Positions 9,433 to 17,498 of a stretch of DNA of 35,324 bases are shown in pieces. This DNA is from Phycisphaerae bacterium (GTDB taxonomy: Bacteria > Planctomycetota > Phycisphaerae > Sedimentisphaerales > Anaerobacaceae): NCBI GenBank assembly GCA_016782865.1, contig JADHXR010000080.1, positions 1-35,324 of the forward strand, in the 5' to 3' direction. The notes beneath the pieces were generated by a model. It had not been told where the DNA came from and searched no databases. It was given only the letters and a program-made list of their open reading frames with translations. The stretch's first letter is position 1, and the number at the start of each line of letters is the position of its first letter. A program made the position numbers and the translations under genes.

Positions 9433-9488
9433 AATAGGGAAATAGTCCGAAACAATAGTCAATAGTCAATAGAGAATAGTAAATCACA
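9433..9488 (-). repeat. Period-7 array A, right arm (unit AATAGTC)
   Basis: Eight 7-nt registers read AATAGGG, AAATAGT, CCGAAAC, AATAGTC, AATAGTC, AATAGAG, AATAGTA, AATCACA. The array ends 3 nt before the gspF ATG. It is in inverted orientation to the arm at 9374-9408 (the reverse complement contains TATTGACTATTGACTATTG). No Shine-Dalgarno sequence lies between the array and gspF. Confidence 0.8.
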
Positions 9489-9491
9489 AAG

Positions 9492-10709
9492 ATGCCAAGA
9501 TTCAACTACATAGCGATAGCAGCGGGCGGCAAGAAGGTAAAAGGGACGATCACGGCCGAGAGCCCCTATGCTGCGCGCAAGCAGCTCCGGATACGGAGCG
9601 TCCACCCGTCCTCGATCAAGGAGATTAGTTCCAGGGCCCAAAGCAAAGCTGCGCTGTTTTCTTTTTTTGGCAAACGAAACAAGACCCAGATAATCGACTT
9701 CACCAAGCAGATGGCCACGCTGCTCAATTCGGGAATCAAGCTGACCGAGGCGCTTTCGGTCCTTACACTGCAGATATCCGATGCGCGATTTCGGGCTGCG
9801 ATTGTTGATATTCGCGACCGCGTAATCACCGGTGAATCATTTACCGATGCGCTAAAAGATTACAGCGATTATTTTGACGTCATATATGTCAGCATGGTCC
9901 GCGTGGGCGAGGTTACCGGGGTATTGGGCGAGAGCTTTGTGACGATCGCCACCTTCATGGAGAAACGCCAGCGGGTCGAGTCGAAGATATTGACGGTGAT
10001 GATATACCCGATCGTTCTGATTGTATTTTGCATCGCAGCGATTCTGGTTTTGACGACCCAGGTTATCCCGAAGATCGGCGAGCAGATCACGCGGACGGGC
10101 AAGGAGCTGCCCTGGATTACCGAGCGGTTAATGGACGTAAGTTATGTAATGACGAGCTGGTGGCTGCTTGTTGTTGTCGTGGTAATCGCCGCAATGGTTT
10201 GGGCCCTCAAGCGGTTCTTGAGAACCGATCGAGGCGCATACATGCGCGACAAATTCCTGCTGTCTCTGCCGATGTTCGGCCCTCTTATAAAGCAACGTGT
10301 TGTCGCGCGTTTTGCATCCACCCTTTCGACGCTTCTTGGCTCGGGACTTGCCATGGCCGAGTCTCTGAGGGTCGTCTCTGAAGTGACGGGCAACACGCTT
10401 ATGAAAAAAGCGATTCACCATTCGCGTGAGAGGATTCTTGCCGGCGCCGACATCGCGACCCCGCTCAGAGACAGCGGAGTTATTGATCCTGCGACAGCCC
10501 ACATGGTTGCGGTCGGCGAGAAGAGCGGCGAGCTTGAAACGATGCTCAAGAGCATAAGCGACAATCTCGAGAGTTCGACCGACATAGTTATCGAAAGATT
10601 GAGCGCCGCGGTCGAGCCGGTTATCATAATTGTCATGGCTGCGATAATTGGTTTAATTGCCTATGCGACGATAATGCCGATTCTGGAAGTCTCGGCGGGG
10701 GATTTTTAA
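9492..10709 (+). CDS. gspF: Type II secretion inner-membrane platform protein GspF
   Basis: This is a 405-residue polytopic membrane protein that couples the GspE ATPase to pseudopilus assembly. The N-terminus (MPRFNYIAIAAGGKKVKGTI) matches the GspF/PilC start pattern. Two T2SSF helical-bundle domains are present (about 65-190 and 270-400), with membrane helices near 166-192, 222-240 and 376-398. The repeated pattern of LNSGIKLTEAL in the first domain and LGSGLAMAESL in the second is diagnostic. The length is normal. The gene is separated from gspE by 118 nt filled with an inverted pair of 7-nt repeat arrays, and its ATG has no clear ribosome binding site. Confidence 0.96.
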   Translation: MPRFNYIAIAAGGKKVKGTITAESPYAARKQLRIRSVHPSSIKEISSRAQSKAALFSFFGKRNKTQIIDFTKQMATLLNSGIKLTEALSVLTLQISDARFRAAIVDIRDRVITGESFTDALKDYSDYFDVIYVSMVRVGEVTGVLGESFVTIATFMEKRQRVESKILTVMIYPIVLIVFCIAAILVLTTQVIPKIGEQITRTGKELPWITERLMDVSYVMTSWWLLVVVVVIAAMVWALKRFLRTDRGAYMRDKFLLSLPMFGPLIKQRVVARFASTLSTLLGSGLAMAESLRVVSEVTGNTLMKKAIHHSRERILAGADIATPLRDSGVIDPATAHMVAVGEKSGELETMLKSISDNLESSTDIVIERLSAAVEPVIIIVMAAIIGLIAYATIMPILEVSAGDF

Positions 10710-10719
10710 CGGAACATCC

Positions 10720-10725
10720 AGGAGG
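10720..10725 (+). promoter_or_regulatory. Strong Shine-Dalgarno sequence of gspG
   Basis: A perfect AGGAGG lies 5 nt before the gspG ATG. GspG is the major pseudopilin and needs the highest expression in the operon. The neighbouring genes gspE, gspF and gspH have no comparable site. Confidence 0.8.
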
Positions 10726-10730
10726 TCAAA

Positions 10731-11171
10731 ATGACAGAGAAAAAGAGAAGAAAACGCATCAGAAACGGTTTTACGATGATCGAGCTTATGGCCATGCTGA
10801 TTATCATCGGTTTGCTCGCCACATTGGTGGTCAAGAAGGTGTCATCCCAGATAGACAAGTCGCGTCTGATAACCACCAAGGCCAATCTGAAGAGTCTGCA
10901 CTCGGCGGTCAATCAATTCAAGATGGATACGGGCCGATACCCAAGCGAAGACATGGGGTTGATCGATCTTATCGTGCAGCCGGCCGACATCGAGATTGGC
11001 TGGGTGACGGGCGGTTATCTGGAAACCACAGATTTGCCGAAGGACGGCTGGGGAAACGAGTTTGTCTTCCAGCTTTATCCGGAGAGCGGCAAGCAATTTG
11101 TGATTATCAGTTTCGGCCCCGACGGCGAAGAGGGCACCGAGGATGACCTGTATAGCACAGACGCATACTGA
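10731..11171 (+). CDS. gspG: Major pseudopilin GspG
   Basis: This 146-residue protein is the main subunit of the type II secretion pseudopilus. It has a very basic leader (MTEKKRRKRIRNG) and a prepilin peptidase site after Gly13, followed by FTMIELMAML with the conserved Glu5 of the mature protein and a 20-residue hydrophobic helix. A DTGRYPSEDMGL segment and the acidic loop GPDGEEGTEDD near the C-terminus match the GspG fold and its calcium site. A perfect AGGAGG precedes the ATG. It is followed by gspH, with a period-7 repeat at the junction. Confidence 0.96.
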   Translation: MTEKKRRKRIRNGFTMIELMAMLIIIGLLATLVVKKVSSQIDKSRLITTKANLKSLHSAVNQFKMDTGRYPSEDMGLIDLIVQPADIEIGWVTGGYLETTDLPKDGWGNEFVFQLYPESGKQFVIISFGPDGEEGTEDDLYSTDAY

Positions 11172-11180
11172 TAGCGCCAT

Positions 11181-11236
11181 ACGTACGAAGTGCGACTTGC
11201 GCAATACGCAATACGCAACACGCAATACGAGACTCG
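11181..11236 (+). repeat. Period-7 array B (unit CAATACG)
   Basis: Eight exact 7-nt registers each end in CG: ACGTACG, AAGTGCG, ACTTGCG, CAATACG, CAATACG, CAACACG, CAATACG, AGACTCG. The array starts 10 nt after the gspG stop and runs into the gspH reading frame, where it encodes the prepilin leader. The unit CAATACG also appears, on the - strand, in array C near 24034-24075. Confidence 0.85.
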
Positions 11237-11754
11237 GTTTCTCAATGGCCGAGTTGTTGGTCGTGCTCGTAGTGGTTTCGCTATTTACGTCGCTGGCCCA
11301 GTTGCATCTCTTCGGATTGCTCAGGAAGAACAAATTCAGAGCACAAATCCAGGAGCTTGTCTCGACGATGCAAATGGCTGGCCGCGCAGCAGCCGAGAGT
11401 GATAGAAGATATGAAGTTATTATTGATATAGCCGAGCAGAGCTATCTGCTTCGCGAGATCACCAATCCGGATTTGTCCGAGGTCCTGGAAGAGGAGATCA
11501 TCGTCCAAGCCGATCTCGGCGAAAATTGCCGTCTCGTATATGTCGAGTTCGACGATGCAACATACACTAATGAGGGCAGGGCGAAATTCCGAGCCGGGCG
11601 ATCAGGCTGGGCTTACGGTGGCAAGATCGTCCTGATGGATCGAACCGAGCAGCCGTATTCGTTGGTGGTCAACAGGCTCAATAGAATTGTCGAATTGGAA
11701 GAAGGTGACGTTTCGCTTTTGCAGACGAAGGCTAAAGATGATATTCCGTTTTAA
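11197..11754 (+). CDS. gspH: Minor pseudopilin GspH
   Basis: This is a pseudopilin of about 185 residues if read from the TTG at 11197. That start gives a 14-residue basic leader (MRNTQYATRNTRLG), a peptidase site after Gly14, and then FSMAELLVVLVVV with Glu5. An in-frame ATG at 11143 overlaps the gspG end and would give a 32-residue leader. No start has a good ribosome binding site, so the start is uncertain. The globular part shows the GspH beta-rich pattern (QMAGRAAAESDRRYEVII, GWAYGGKIVLMDR). The leader is encoded by a tandem 7-nt repeat, which is unusual. The gene overlaps gspI by 17 nt. Confidence 0.85.
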   Translation: MRNTQYATRNTRLGFSMAELLVVLVVVSLFTSLAQLHLFGLLRKNKFRAQIQELVSTMQMAGRAAAESDRRYEVIIDIAEQSYLLREITNPDLSEVLEEEIIVQADLGENCRLVYVEFDDATYTNEGRAKFRAGRSGWAYGGKIVLMDRTEQPYSLVVNRLNRIVELEEGDVSLLQTKAKDDIPF

Positions 11755-12547
11755 GACACGTGATGTTCAGAAGAAAGCTTTCAGCCTGGTGGAGGTTTCA
11801 GCCGCCCTGATTATTCTTGCGCTCGTCAGTTCGGGTGTAATGGTTGTTATATACCAGTGCGCAACCTCGGGGGCAAATTCGATGTTGCGGATGCAGGCCT
11901 TTGAAGTTGCCCGTGAGAATATGGAAAAGCTCCTCGCTTGTGATTCGTTGAAAGAGACGGTCGATTACGGCGACAGTAAGTCGTGCCCCGGAGTTAAATG
12001 GGAGACTACCGTCGAGACGTTCTACGAGCCAATTACGGCCAGGATGTGGGTCCAGGGCGTCTGCTTGGCACGGTTCGAGGATATGGAAGGGCAAGAGCAA
12101 ACTGTCGAGCTCTCGCACTGGCTGACCGACGTATCGAAGGACCAATTGCTCAAGAAGATGAACGAGCAAGACCCAGAACAAGGACCGTTGGCCGGCCAGC
12201 TCATCGAAGCGGCAGAGGATGCCGCCCTGTACGCAGGTGTCGGTGTTGAGACTATTGAGCAGTGGATTGATAACGGTATGCTGATTACTGATGAAGGTTC
12301 TTTCGTCAAGGGAAATCTGGATATCTACATGCTCAGCAACGGCAATCCGAGTCCTGAGGAGCAGCAGCGGCAGGTAAGTTCTCAAGCCGAAATCATGGCC
12401 CAACAGGGAAAGCTGGACGACATAAGGGCCATGGGGCAGCAGGAAGGCCTTGATGAAATAGACCCGAAGACGGGTCTGACGTATAGAGAGCTTGAACAAA
12501 TGGATTTCTCTGAAATCTGGAATCTGATGAAAAGTCAACAGCGGTAG
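11738..12547 (+). CDS. gspI: Minor pseudopilin GspI with long C-terminal extension
   Basis: This is a 269-residue protein, where GspI is usually about 120-135. The ATG at 11738 gives the leader MIFRFKTRDVQKKA with the cleavage site after Ala14, where Gly is normal, then FSLVEVSAALIIL with Glu5. The typical GspI domain appears to end near residue 131 (TVELSHWLTD). Residues 132-269 form an acidic, Gln-rich extension (EEQQRQ, GQQEGLDEID) with predicted helical character and no recognised fold. The gene overlaps gspH by 17 nt. GspI normally nucleates the pseudopilus tip with GspJ and GspK, so the extension would sit at the tip. Confidence 0.85.
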   Translation: MIFRFKTRDVQKKAFSLVEVSAALIILALVSSGVMVVIYQCATSGANSMLRMQAFEVARENMEKLLACDSLKETVDYGDSKSCPGVKWETTVETFYEPITARMWVQGVCLARFEDMEGQEQTVELSHWLTDVSKDQLLKKMNEQDPEQGPLAGQLIEAAEDAALYAGVGVETIEQWIDNGMLITDEGSFVKGNLDIYMLSNGNPSPEEQQRQVSSQAEIMAQQGKLDDIRAMGQQEGLDEIDPKTGLTYRELEQMDFSEIWNLMKSQQR

Positions 12548-12561
12548 GAGTTTTGGACTCG

Positions 12562-13389
12562 ATGAGGTCGAGACCGGCAAATCAAAATACACCAGAAATC
12601 TGCGGCATTTCCAGGATGCCGTCGGGCTTTTCACTGGCCGAGATGCTTGCGGCCATGACGATAGGAGCGATGGTCCTGGTTGCGGTGCTCAGTATTTACG
12701 GTCGCGCCGAGCGTTTGGCCGCCGCTGTCACGCGCAGGCTCGACATCTCGCGAACGCCCCGTGAGATCTTGCAGCGCATCGCCGAGGATATTGACAGAAT
12801 AATCTCTTCCGGTTCCGGTGCACAAATCACAATTCAGAACAAACATGATCATCTCTTCCCGACGGCCAGGCTGACGATATCGAGAACTTTCAAGGACCGG
12901 GCAAACAGAGAGCAGAAATTCGAAGAAATCATTTGGCAGACCAGCTATGATTTTGAGAGTTTCGGCGATGGCCTGGTTTTGTACCGAAGTTACAGCGGGA
13001 TTGCAGCCGAGGACAAGGTGCTCGATAAGAACAAAGAGGATTGGGAGAAGGAGCGATTCGTGCCACTTTGCGGCGGTGTTACCTTTTTCAGGATAAACGC
13101 GATCAAGGGTGAAAAGCCTGTGGACAAATGGAGCGGTCCGCTGCCCTCCGGCATCGAGGTGGCAATTTCATTTGCCGAGCCCTACAAGAGGGTGGACGGC
13201 ACTTTAGACGTGCCGGACGAGGAAAAGATCATACGGACCATGGCTGTCGACAGAACCAGAAAAATCAAATTCGAGATCGCCGCAGGGATGTACGCCGGCG
13301 ATCAGGAAGAGACGATCGGGGCCGATGTGACCGAGGACAAAGAGCTGCCGTCGAAAAGTCCGAAGAAGACCGAAAAAGTCGAACGATGA
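12562..13389 (+). CDS. gspJ: Minor pseudopilin GspJ
   Basis: This is a 275-residue minor pseudopilin of the tip complex. The leader ends RMPSG (Gly22), followed by FSLAEMLAAMTIGAMVLVAVL with Glu5. The ATG at 12562 lies 11 nt after GGAG. A TTG at 12553 in the same frame is only 2 nt from that site and is less likely. The PREILQRIAEDIDRI helix and a YRSYSGI/beta-strand region agree with the GspJ family, although the protein is longer than the common 190-230 residues because of a Lys/Glu-rich C-terminal tail. Its stop overlaps the gspK start (ATGA). Confidence 0.88.
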   Translation: MRSRPANQNTPEICGISRMPSGFSLAEMLAAMTIGAMVLVAVLSIYGRAERLAAAVTRRLDISRTPREILQRIAEDIDRIISSGSGAQITIQNKHDHLFPTARLTISRTFKDRANREQKFEEIIWQTSYDFESFGDGLVLYRSYSGIAAEDKVLDKNKEDWEKERFVPLCGGVTFFRINAIKGEKPVDKWSGPLPSGIEVAISFAEPYKRVDGTLDVPDEEKIIRTMAVDRTRKIKFEIAAGMYAGDQEETIGADVTEDKELPSKSPKKTEKVER

Positions 13390-14669
13390 ATAAGAGTCGA
13401 AACAATCGGATAATTTCCCGAAACCGCCCGGGTATCGTATTGCTGGTGACAGTGGTGTTGCTGGTTGTGCTTGCAACGCTGGGTTATATTCTCAGTAGCC
13501 GAGTAGCGGCCCAGCGCCACCGCAACCAATACATCATAGACTACAGCAAGGCTCGCTATGGTTGTGACTCGGCGGTGAGGTACGCTATCGCAACGTTGGA
13601 GGATATCGACCCGCAATTGGTGAGCCGCCCGAATGAGCCGGATTTTTCCGACTTGTTTGCCCTCGACGATATTGGATATTATGGACTCCTTGCCCAATGG
13701 AATCTCGGGCCCCAGTTCACCGCGTCAGGCGCCGACAAGGCACCCTCCGACATGGCGGACCTTGACGATGTTGACAAGCTCGGCCCAGGCGGTAGCGGAA
13801 AAGCCGGCTTCGACAGTTTTGATGCGATGTCGATTCGAGGTCCCTATGGTGCGCCCTGGCCGTTCGTGACCGAACCGGCGGAGTTCGAGATCGGCTCTGC
13901 CACGGTTCGCATTGAAATTGAAGACGAGAACGCCAAGTACCCTCTCGGCTGGGTACTGCTCGATGATATCAAGATCAAGCGAGAAGTCGACGCAGGGTTT
14001 GTGACCTTTTGTGAAATGGCCAGGCTCGATGCAGGACAGATCGAAGCGCTGAGAGAGCAACTGGCCGAGGTAGGCAAAATAAAACCGTTCAAGCAGGAAT
14101 TCAAGCCCATAAGGACAACCGTAAAGACGCCAGTTACGCCAACAACCAGCTCAAAAAGTCGCACCTCAAGGACCCCTCGATCAAGGAGTCTCACAAAAAC
14201 CATATCCGCTTCACAGCAGGTTTCCGAACAGACCGGACATTTTGCAAAAATCTTTCACAGTTCACTGATCGATACCGAGGCCCTTGCCCGGCCGACTATA
14301 GTCGCCGAAAGCAGAAAAGAATCGCCTCTGAAGTACATTGGGATGTGGGGCTCGCGGATGGTCAACATCAATACGGCCCCTCGACACGTACTGGAGGCGG
14401 CTTTTGTCTTCGGCGGCAATCAAGTTGAAATCGCCGAAGCAATCATCCAGCTAAGACGAGAGAATGTTTTTGGGACTATTGACGAGTTGAAGGACGAACT
14501 GTTTCGTTTTTCCGATTCGATCGACAAGTGTGCGCAATACATCACGACAACGAGCAGGTTTTTCACGGTCAGGATAACCGCGGTAAGCGGCGCCGCAAGA
14601 GCATCATCCATCATAGCAATAACAAAAGATGGTGACACTGTAGAACGAATCGCCGCAATCAATGGCTGA
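13386..14669 (+). CDS. gspK: Minor pseudopilin GspK
   Basis: This is a 427-residue tip pseudopilin. The ATG at 13386 overlaps the gspJ stop as ATGA. The leader ends RNRPG, followed by IVLLVTVVLLVVLATLGYIL. The absence of Glu5 is characteristic of GspK. The typical GspK features are present: an Arg-rich segment after the helix (SSRVAAQRHRNQYIIDY), an acidic IEIEDENAKYPLG strand, and a SAM/helix-hairpin-helix-like part with VNINTAPRHVLEAAF near residues 325-385. A Thr/Ser/Arg-rich insert (about 240-275) is unusual. GspK caps the pseudopilus with GspI and GspJ. Confidence 0.93.
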   Translation: MNKSRNNRIISRNRPGIVLLVTVVLLVVLATLGYILSSRVAAQRHRNQYIIDYSKARYGCDSAVRYAIATLEDIDPQLVSRPNEPDFSDLFALDDIGYYGLLAQWNLGPQFTASGADKAPSDMADLDDVDKLGPGGSGKAGFDSFDAMSIRGPYGAPWPFVTEPAEFEIGSATVRIEIEDENAKYPLGWVLLDDIKIKREVDAGFVTFCEMARLDAGQIEALREQLAEVGKIKPFKQEFKPIRTTVKTPVTPTTSSKSRTSRTPRSRSLTKTISASQQVSEQTGHFAKIFHSSLIDTEALARPTIVAESRKESPLKYIGMWGSRMVNINTAPRHVLEAAFVFGGNQVEIAEAIIQLRRENVFGTIDELKDELFRFSDSIDKCAQYITTTSRFFTVRITAVSGAARASSIIAITKDGDTVERIAAING

Positions 14670-14701
14670 ATACCGATGACTATTTTAGGAGTGTTCTGAA
14701 A

Positions 14702-16168
14702 GTGGAATCTCATAATTACCTGGGAATTTATATAAGCAGGGACGGCGCAACGGCGGTCTGCCTTGGTCCGCAGGGAAAGGACGCAAAGGTCCTGGGCTGT
14801 TTCAGTGTTTCTATCGAAGATCAGGAAGAGGCGAACATGCAGGTCCTGGCCAGTCTCCTTGCCCAGGGTTGCGCCGAGAGAAAACTGAAATTCTCTGAAG
14901 TTGCAGTTGCGCTGGATTGTGCGATGTTTATGCAGCACAGTGTTCACAGCGATTTCACCGACCCGAAACGAATAGCTGCGACTGTGAAGTTCGATACCGA
15001 GGAGACCCTTGCGACCGACATTGCCGACGTTGCGCTTGCTTTCGAGATAGTTTCGACCGGCCAAGCCGGATCGGATCTCACCGTTTTTACCGCACGGCGA
15101 GATGTGCTGTCGGATGTTCTTGACGCTTTGCAGCAGTACAATCTCGACCCAGTGACGATGGAGCCGGATGTCGGTTGTCTGTCGAGGTTCATCCGCCGCA
15201 AGGCAGTCTCGGCCGAGCCTCAGGACGGTGAGACTTTGTTTGCGGTGCTTTCCAGGCGCAGCGGTTATATGGTCGCTCCGCCGGCGACGACAGGTGAAGG
15301 GGCTCGGACGGCGTCGGCGGTTCGAACATTCCTGGTCGGCGCAACACAAGACAGAGGCAAGTTGCTTGCAAGAGAGGTGCTCGTGACAACTGCGCTTGCC
15401 GAACAGGCCGAGCCAATACATTGCCTCCGGGTCTTTGATTCGACCGGTGACGTAGACTATCTGCAGCTCAGCGCCAAGCTGGGCATCCAAGCCGGTGCAA
15501 TTGATTTGGCCGAGGTTGCCGGCGCAGAGCCTGAGACACTGGCCGATTGTGCTGATCCTGCTGACTTTGCGATTGCACACGGGGCCGCCTTGAGTCATTG
15601 GCAAAAGGGCCACAGCGTAAATTTCCGCGACGATTTCAGTCCTTTTCAAGGCAAGACGCTCAGGTTGCAGAGAGCACTGAAATTCGCAATGGCCTCCGTT
15701 ACTGTGTTGTTGATCGCCGCAGGGGTTTTCTTTCAGACGCAGTTGTACGCAGCTACGAAAGACGGCGGGAACTTGCGCAATAGATTCGCAAAAGATTACT
15801 CGGATGTCACATTGGGCAAGTTGTCTGATGGCATGAAAATCAAGGATGCCGTCAGGAAACTCAACGATCTGAAGCGGCGCATCGAAAGAGAGAAAAAGGG
15901 CCTTACTACGGACGAGGAATCCGTATCGGCGAAATTGACGCTTGTGCTGGCTGCGTTCAACAAATGCGCGGCACGAACGGATCTAAAGATAAAATCGCTT
16001 AACATTGCGCCAAAGACCACTTCCATAACAGGTGATACATCGAGTCGAAAGAACACACAGGCGTTTTTCAAATCGATCAGAGACGGCGGCCTGGAAATTA
16101 CACAAGAAAATATCGTCCCAAAAGGCGGCCGGGATACTTTCAACATAATGGTTAAACCGAAGGAATGA
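14702..16168 (+). CDS. gspL: GspL/PilM-type inner-membrane assembly protein
   Basis: This is a 488-residue bitopic protein that recruits GspE to the membrane. It uses a GTG start, with AGGAG at 14687-14691 about 10 nt upstream. Residues 1-310 have the actin-like ASKHA pattern of GspL/PilM (YLGIYISRDGATAVCL at the start; a later FAIAHGAALSHW). A single membrane helix lies at 326-350, and a periplasmic ferredoxin-like domain fills the C-terminus, including VSAKLTLVLAAFNKCA. The gene order gspK-gspL-gspM and 16 nt before gspM fit the canonical operon. Confidence 0.88.
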   Translation: MESHNYLGIYISRDGATAVCLGPQGKDAKVLGCFSVSIEDQEEANMQVLASLLAQGCAERKLKFSEVAVALDCAMFMQHSVHSDFTDPKRIAATVKFDTEETLATDIADVALAFEIVSTGQAGSDLTVFTARRDVLSDVLDALQQYNLDPVTMEPDVGCLSRFIRRKAVSAEPQDGETLFAVLSRRSGYMVAPPATTGEGARTASAVRTFLVGATQDRGKLLAREVLVTTALAEQAEPIHCLRVFDSTGDVDYLQLSAKLGIQAGAIDLAEVAGAEPETLADCADPADFAIAHGAALSHWQKGHSVNFRDDFSPFQGKTLRLQRALKFAMASVTVLLIAAGVFFQTQLYAATKDGGNLRNRFAKDYSDVTLGKLSDGMKIKDAVRKLNDLKRRIEREKKGLTTDEESVSAKLTLVLAAFNKCAARTDLKIKSLNIAPKTTSITGDTSSRKNTQAFFKSIRDGGLEITQENIVPKGGRDTFNIMVKPKE

Positions 16169-16184
16169 TTGAGGCAAGAGTCCG

Positions 16185-16691
16185 ATGAGAGACATATACA
16201 AGAATCCGATTCTGTATTACGTGGCCATTCCGGTCATTGTGGGCCTGTGGCCGTTATTGGTTTGGGCAATATACCTGCCGGCTGCGCAGGACGGCGTTAC
16301 CGAGCAAATGGACCAATGCAAGCGAGCCGAGTCGGTAATGATGGAGATATTGACTCTCGATCCTGAACGGCTGGAGTTCGCCGAGCCGAACGAAACTGCC
16401 ACCGAGTTCACTTACGGCGGCGCCGTAGACAGAGTTGCTGGTTTGTGTGACATATCAGCAGGTGACTGTGCCGTCCATACCGGGGTAATCGTCACTACGC
16501 GGGAGCAGAAAAGCCAAACCGCCAATGTCAATCTCAAACTCGTGGACGTTGTGAGATTTGCCAAGTTCCTCTCCATGATTCAACTTCGCTGGGCGGATCT
16601 TCAGTGTGAGTCGGTCAAGCTGACTAAGAAAGAGAACCTGCCCGACAACGATATGTGGGATGTGGACATCAGGTTTAAGTATTATTATTGA
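16185..16691 (+). CDS. gspM: GspM/PilO-like inner-membrane protein
   Basis: This is a 168-residue protein with one membrane helix (about 11-33) near a short basic N-terminus (MRDIYKNP). A periplasmic domain follows whose end (VDVVRFAKFLSMIQLR then MWDVDIRFKYYY) resembles the ferredoxin-like fold of GspM/PilO. It is the last gene of the secretion operon, in the position where gspM is expected, and would pair with GspL. Similarity is weak, so the call rests on topology plus position. No gspN or gspO (prepilin peptidase) follows, so the peptidase needed to process GspG-K must be encoded elsewhere. Confidence 0.75.
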   Translation: MRDIYKNPILYYVAIPVIVGLWPLLVWAIYLPAAQDGVTEQMDQCKRAESVMMEILTLDPERLEFAEPNETATEFTYGGAVDRVAGLCDISAGDCAVHTGVIVTTREQKSQTANVNLKLVDVVRFAKFLSMIQLRWADLQCESVKLTKKENLPDNDMWDVDIRFKYYY

Positions 16692-17115
16692 TACGAGCAT
16701 TTCGTGAACTTTGGGCTTTTTGCCAAGCTCAGGAATTGAAGAATCGGCCCTAATTCTTTCGTTTATTGTCCAATTGGAAATGCCCGAGTATCACTATATG
16801 TAGTATATTGCCCATTCCAACAGCCGTGCTCCGACTGCCCATGCAGGTGTTAAGATAGGTCTCCTAAAAGGTCCTTTTTCAGTCATGGCAAGGCCTGTTC
16901 TGCCGCCAATTCACGTGACTCCGTGCCTTTCCGCGGGCAATATAAGTACTGAACTTTTCTAAAGTTTTCAGGGTGTTGTTGTCGATATCAATATTAGCAG
17001 GTTATTTTGGGCCTCAAAAGGGATTTAGGGGACACACAAGATATAGTGGTTGTCGGCTTTGAGGGAAAAGAATGGACGGTTTTTACCTCGAGGCCTGTGA
17101 CATAAGGTAGTTCGA
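16692..17115. other. 424-nt non-coding region between gspM and flgM
   Basis: No coding sequence was recognised. The region is A/T-richer than its flanks. It contains an imperfect inverted repeat at 16949-16971 (CTGAACTTT / AAAGTTTTCAG around TCT). No hairpin with a T-run typical of an intrinsic terminator was found after gspM. The flgM leader, with AAGG at 17104-17107, ends the region. A promoter for flgM is expected here, but no pair of -35/-10 boxes stands out. Confidence 0.45.
16949..16971. repeat. Imperfect inverted repeat upstream of flgM
   Basis: The arms CTGAACTTT and AAAGTTTTCAG flank TCT. They pair over nine positions with a two-base bulge. It may be an operator or a weak hairpin, with no T-tract after it. 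It lies about 145 nt before the FlgM-like gene. Confidence 0.35.
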
Positions 17116-17397
17116 ATGCCAAGTATCGATTCTAATAGCCGTTTTGAGAGTGAACACCGGAAGGTGGATTGTGTGCAAGAACGTCTTGCTCCCGACGAGG
17201 ATCTGGTTATGGAGCAAATTCTCGAGAACATCAACAATACACCGATTGGGCAGGTTTTGAAGAAGATTGCCTCGTTGCCGGAGGTGCGCAAGGAAAAAGT
17301 GCTTAATCTGCGCCGGCAGATTACAAAAGGCGAGTACGATCTGAACGAGCGGTTGGATGTTGCTGTTGATAAGGTTATCGAGCACCTGACGGCGTAG
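17116..17397 (+). CDS. flgM: FlgM-like anti-sigma factor
   Basis: This 93-residue protein has a C-terminal third (residues about 55-92) that fits the anti-sigma-28 factor FlgM (PF04316). The pattern VRKEKVLNLRRQITKGEYDL is followed by an amphipathic helix (VAVDKVIEHL), matching the family pattern R-x-E-K-V-x-x-L-K-x-x-I-x-x-G-x-Y. The N-terminal part is charged and probably disordered, as is usual. AAGG lies 8 nt before the ATG. No flagellar genes are nearby, so it may regulate a distant flagellar regulon or another FliA-like sigma factor. It converges with spoVG. Confidence 0.75.
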   Translation: MPSIDSNSRFESEHRKVDCVQERLAPDEDLVMEQILENINNTPIGQVLKKIASLPEVRKEKVLNLRRQITKGEYDLNERLDVAVDKVIEHLTA

Positions 17398-17498
17398 GAA
17401 GGGGGTTTCACGGGTCCTTGTGTTTCAGGCCCGAGAGGGCGATTTAGAAGCCACTATGTTTCAGGTGGCATCCAAACCGACAGGGGCATTGTTGGGGG

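Noticed and set aside
9374..9488. CRISPR array
   Set aside because: The units are 7 nt, contiguous and degenerate with no spacers, and no cas genes are present.
14420..15649. Long - strand open frame (409 codons) across the gspK end and gspL
   Set aside because: It spans two real genes on the other strand and has no recognisable domain or start signal.
17429..17469. Hairpins between flgM and spoVG as a bidirectional terminator
   Set aside because: GCCC-GAGA-GGGC and GCCAC/GTGGC stems are only 4-5 pairs long and no T-run follows on either strand.
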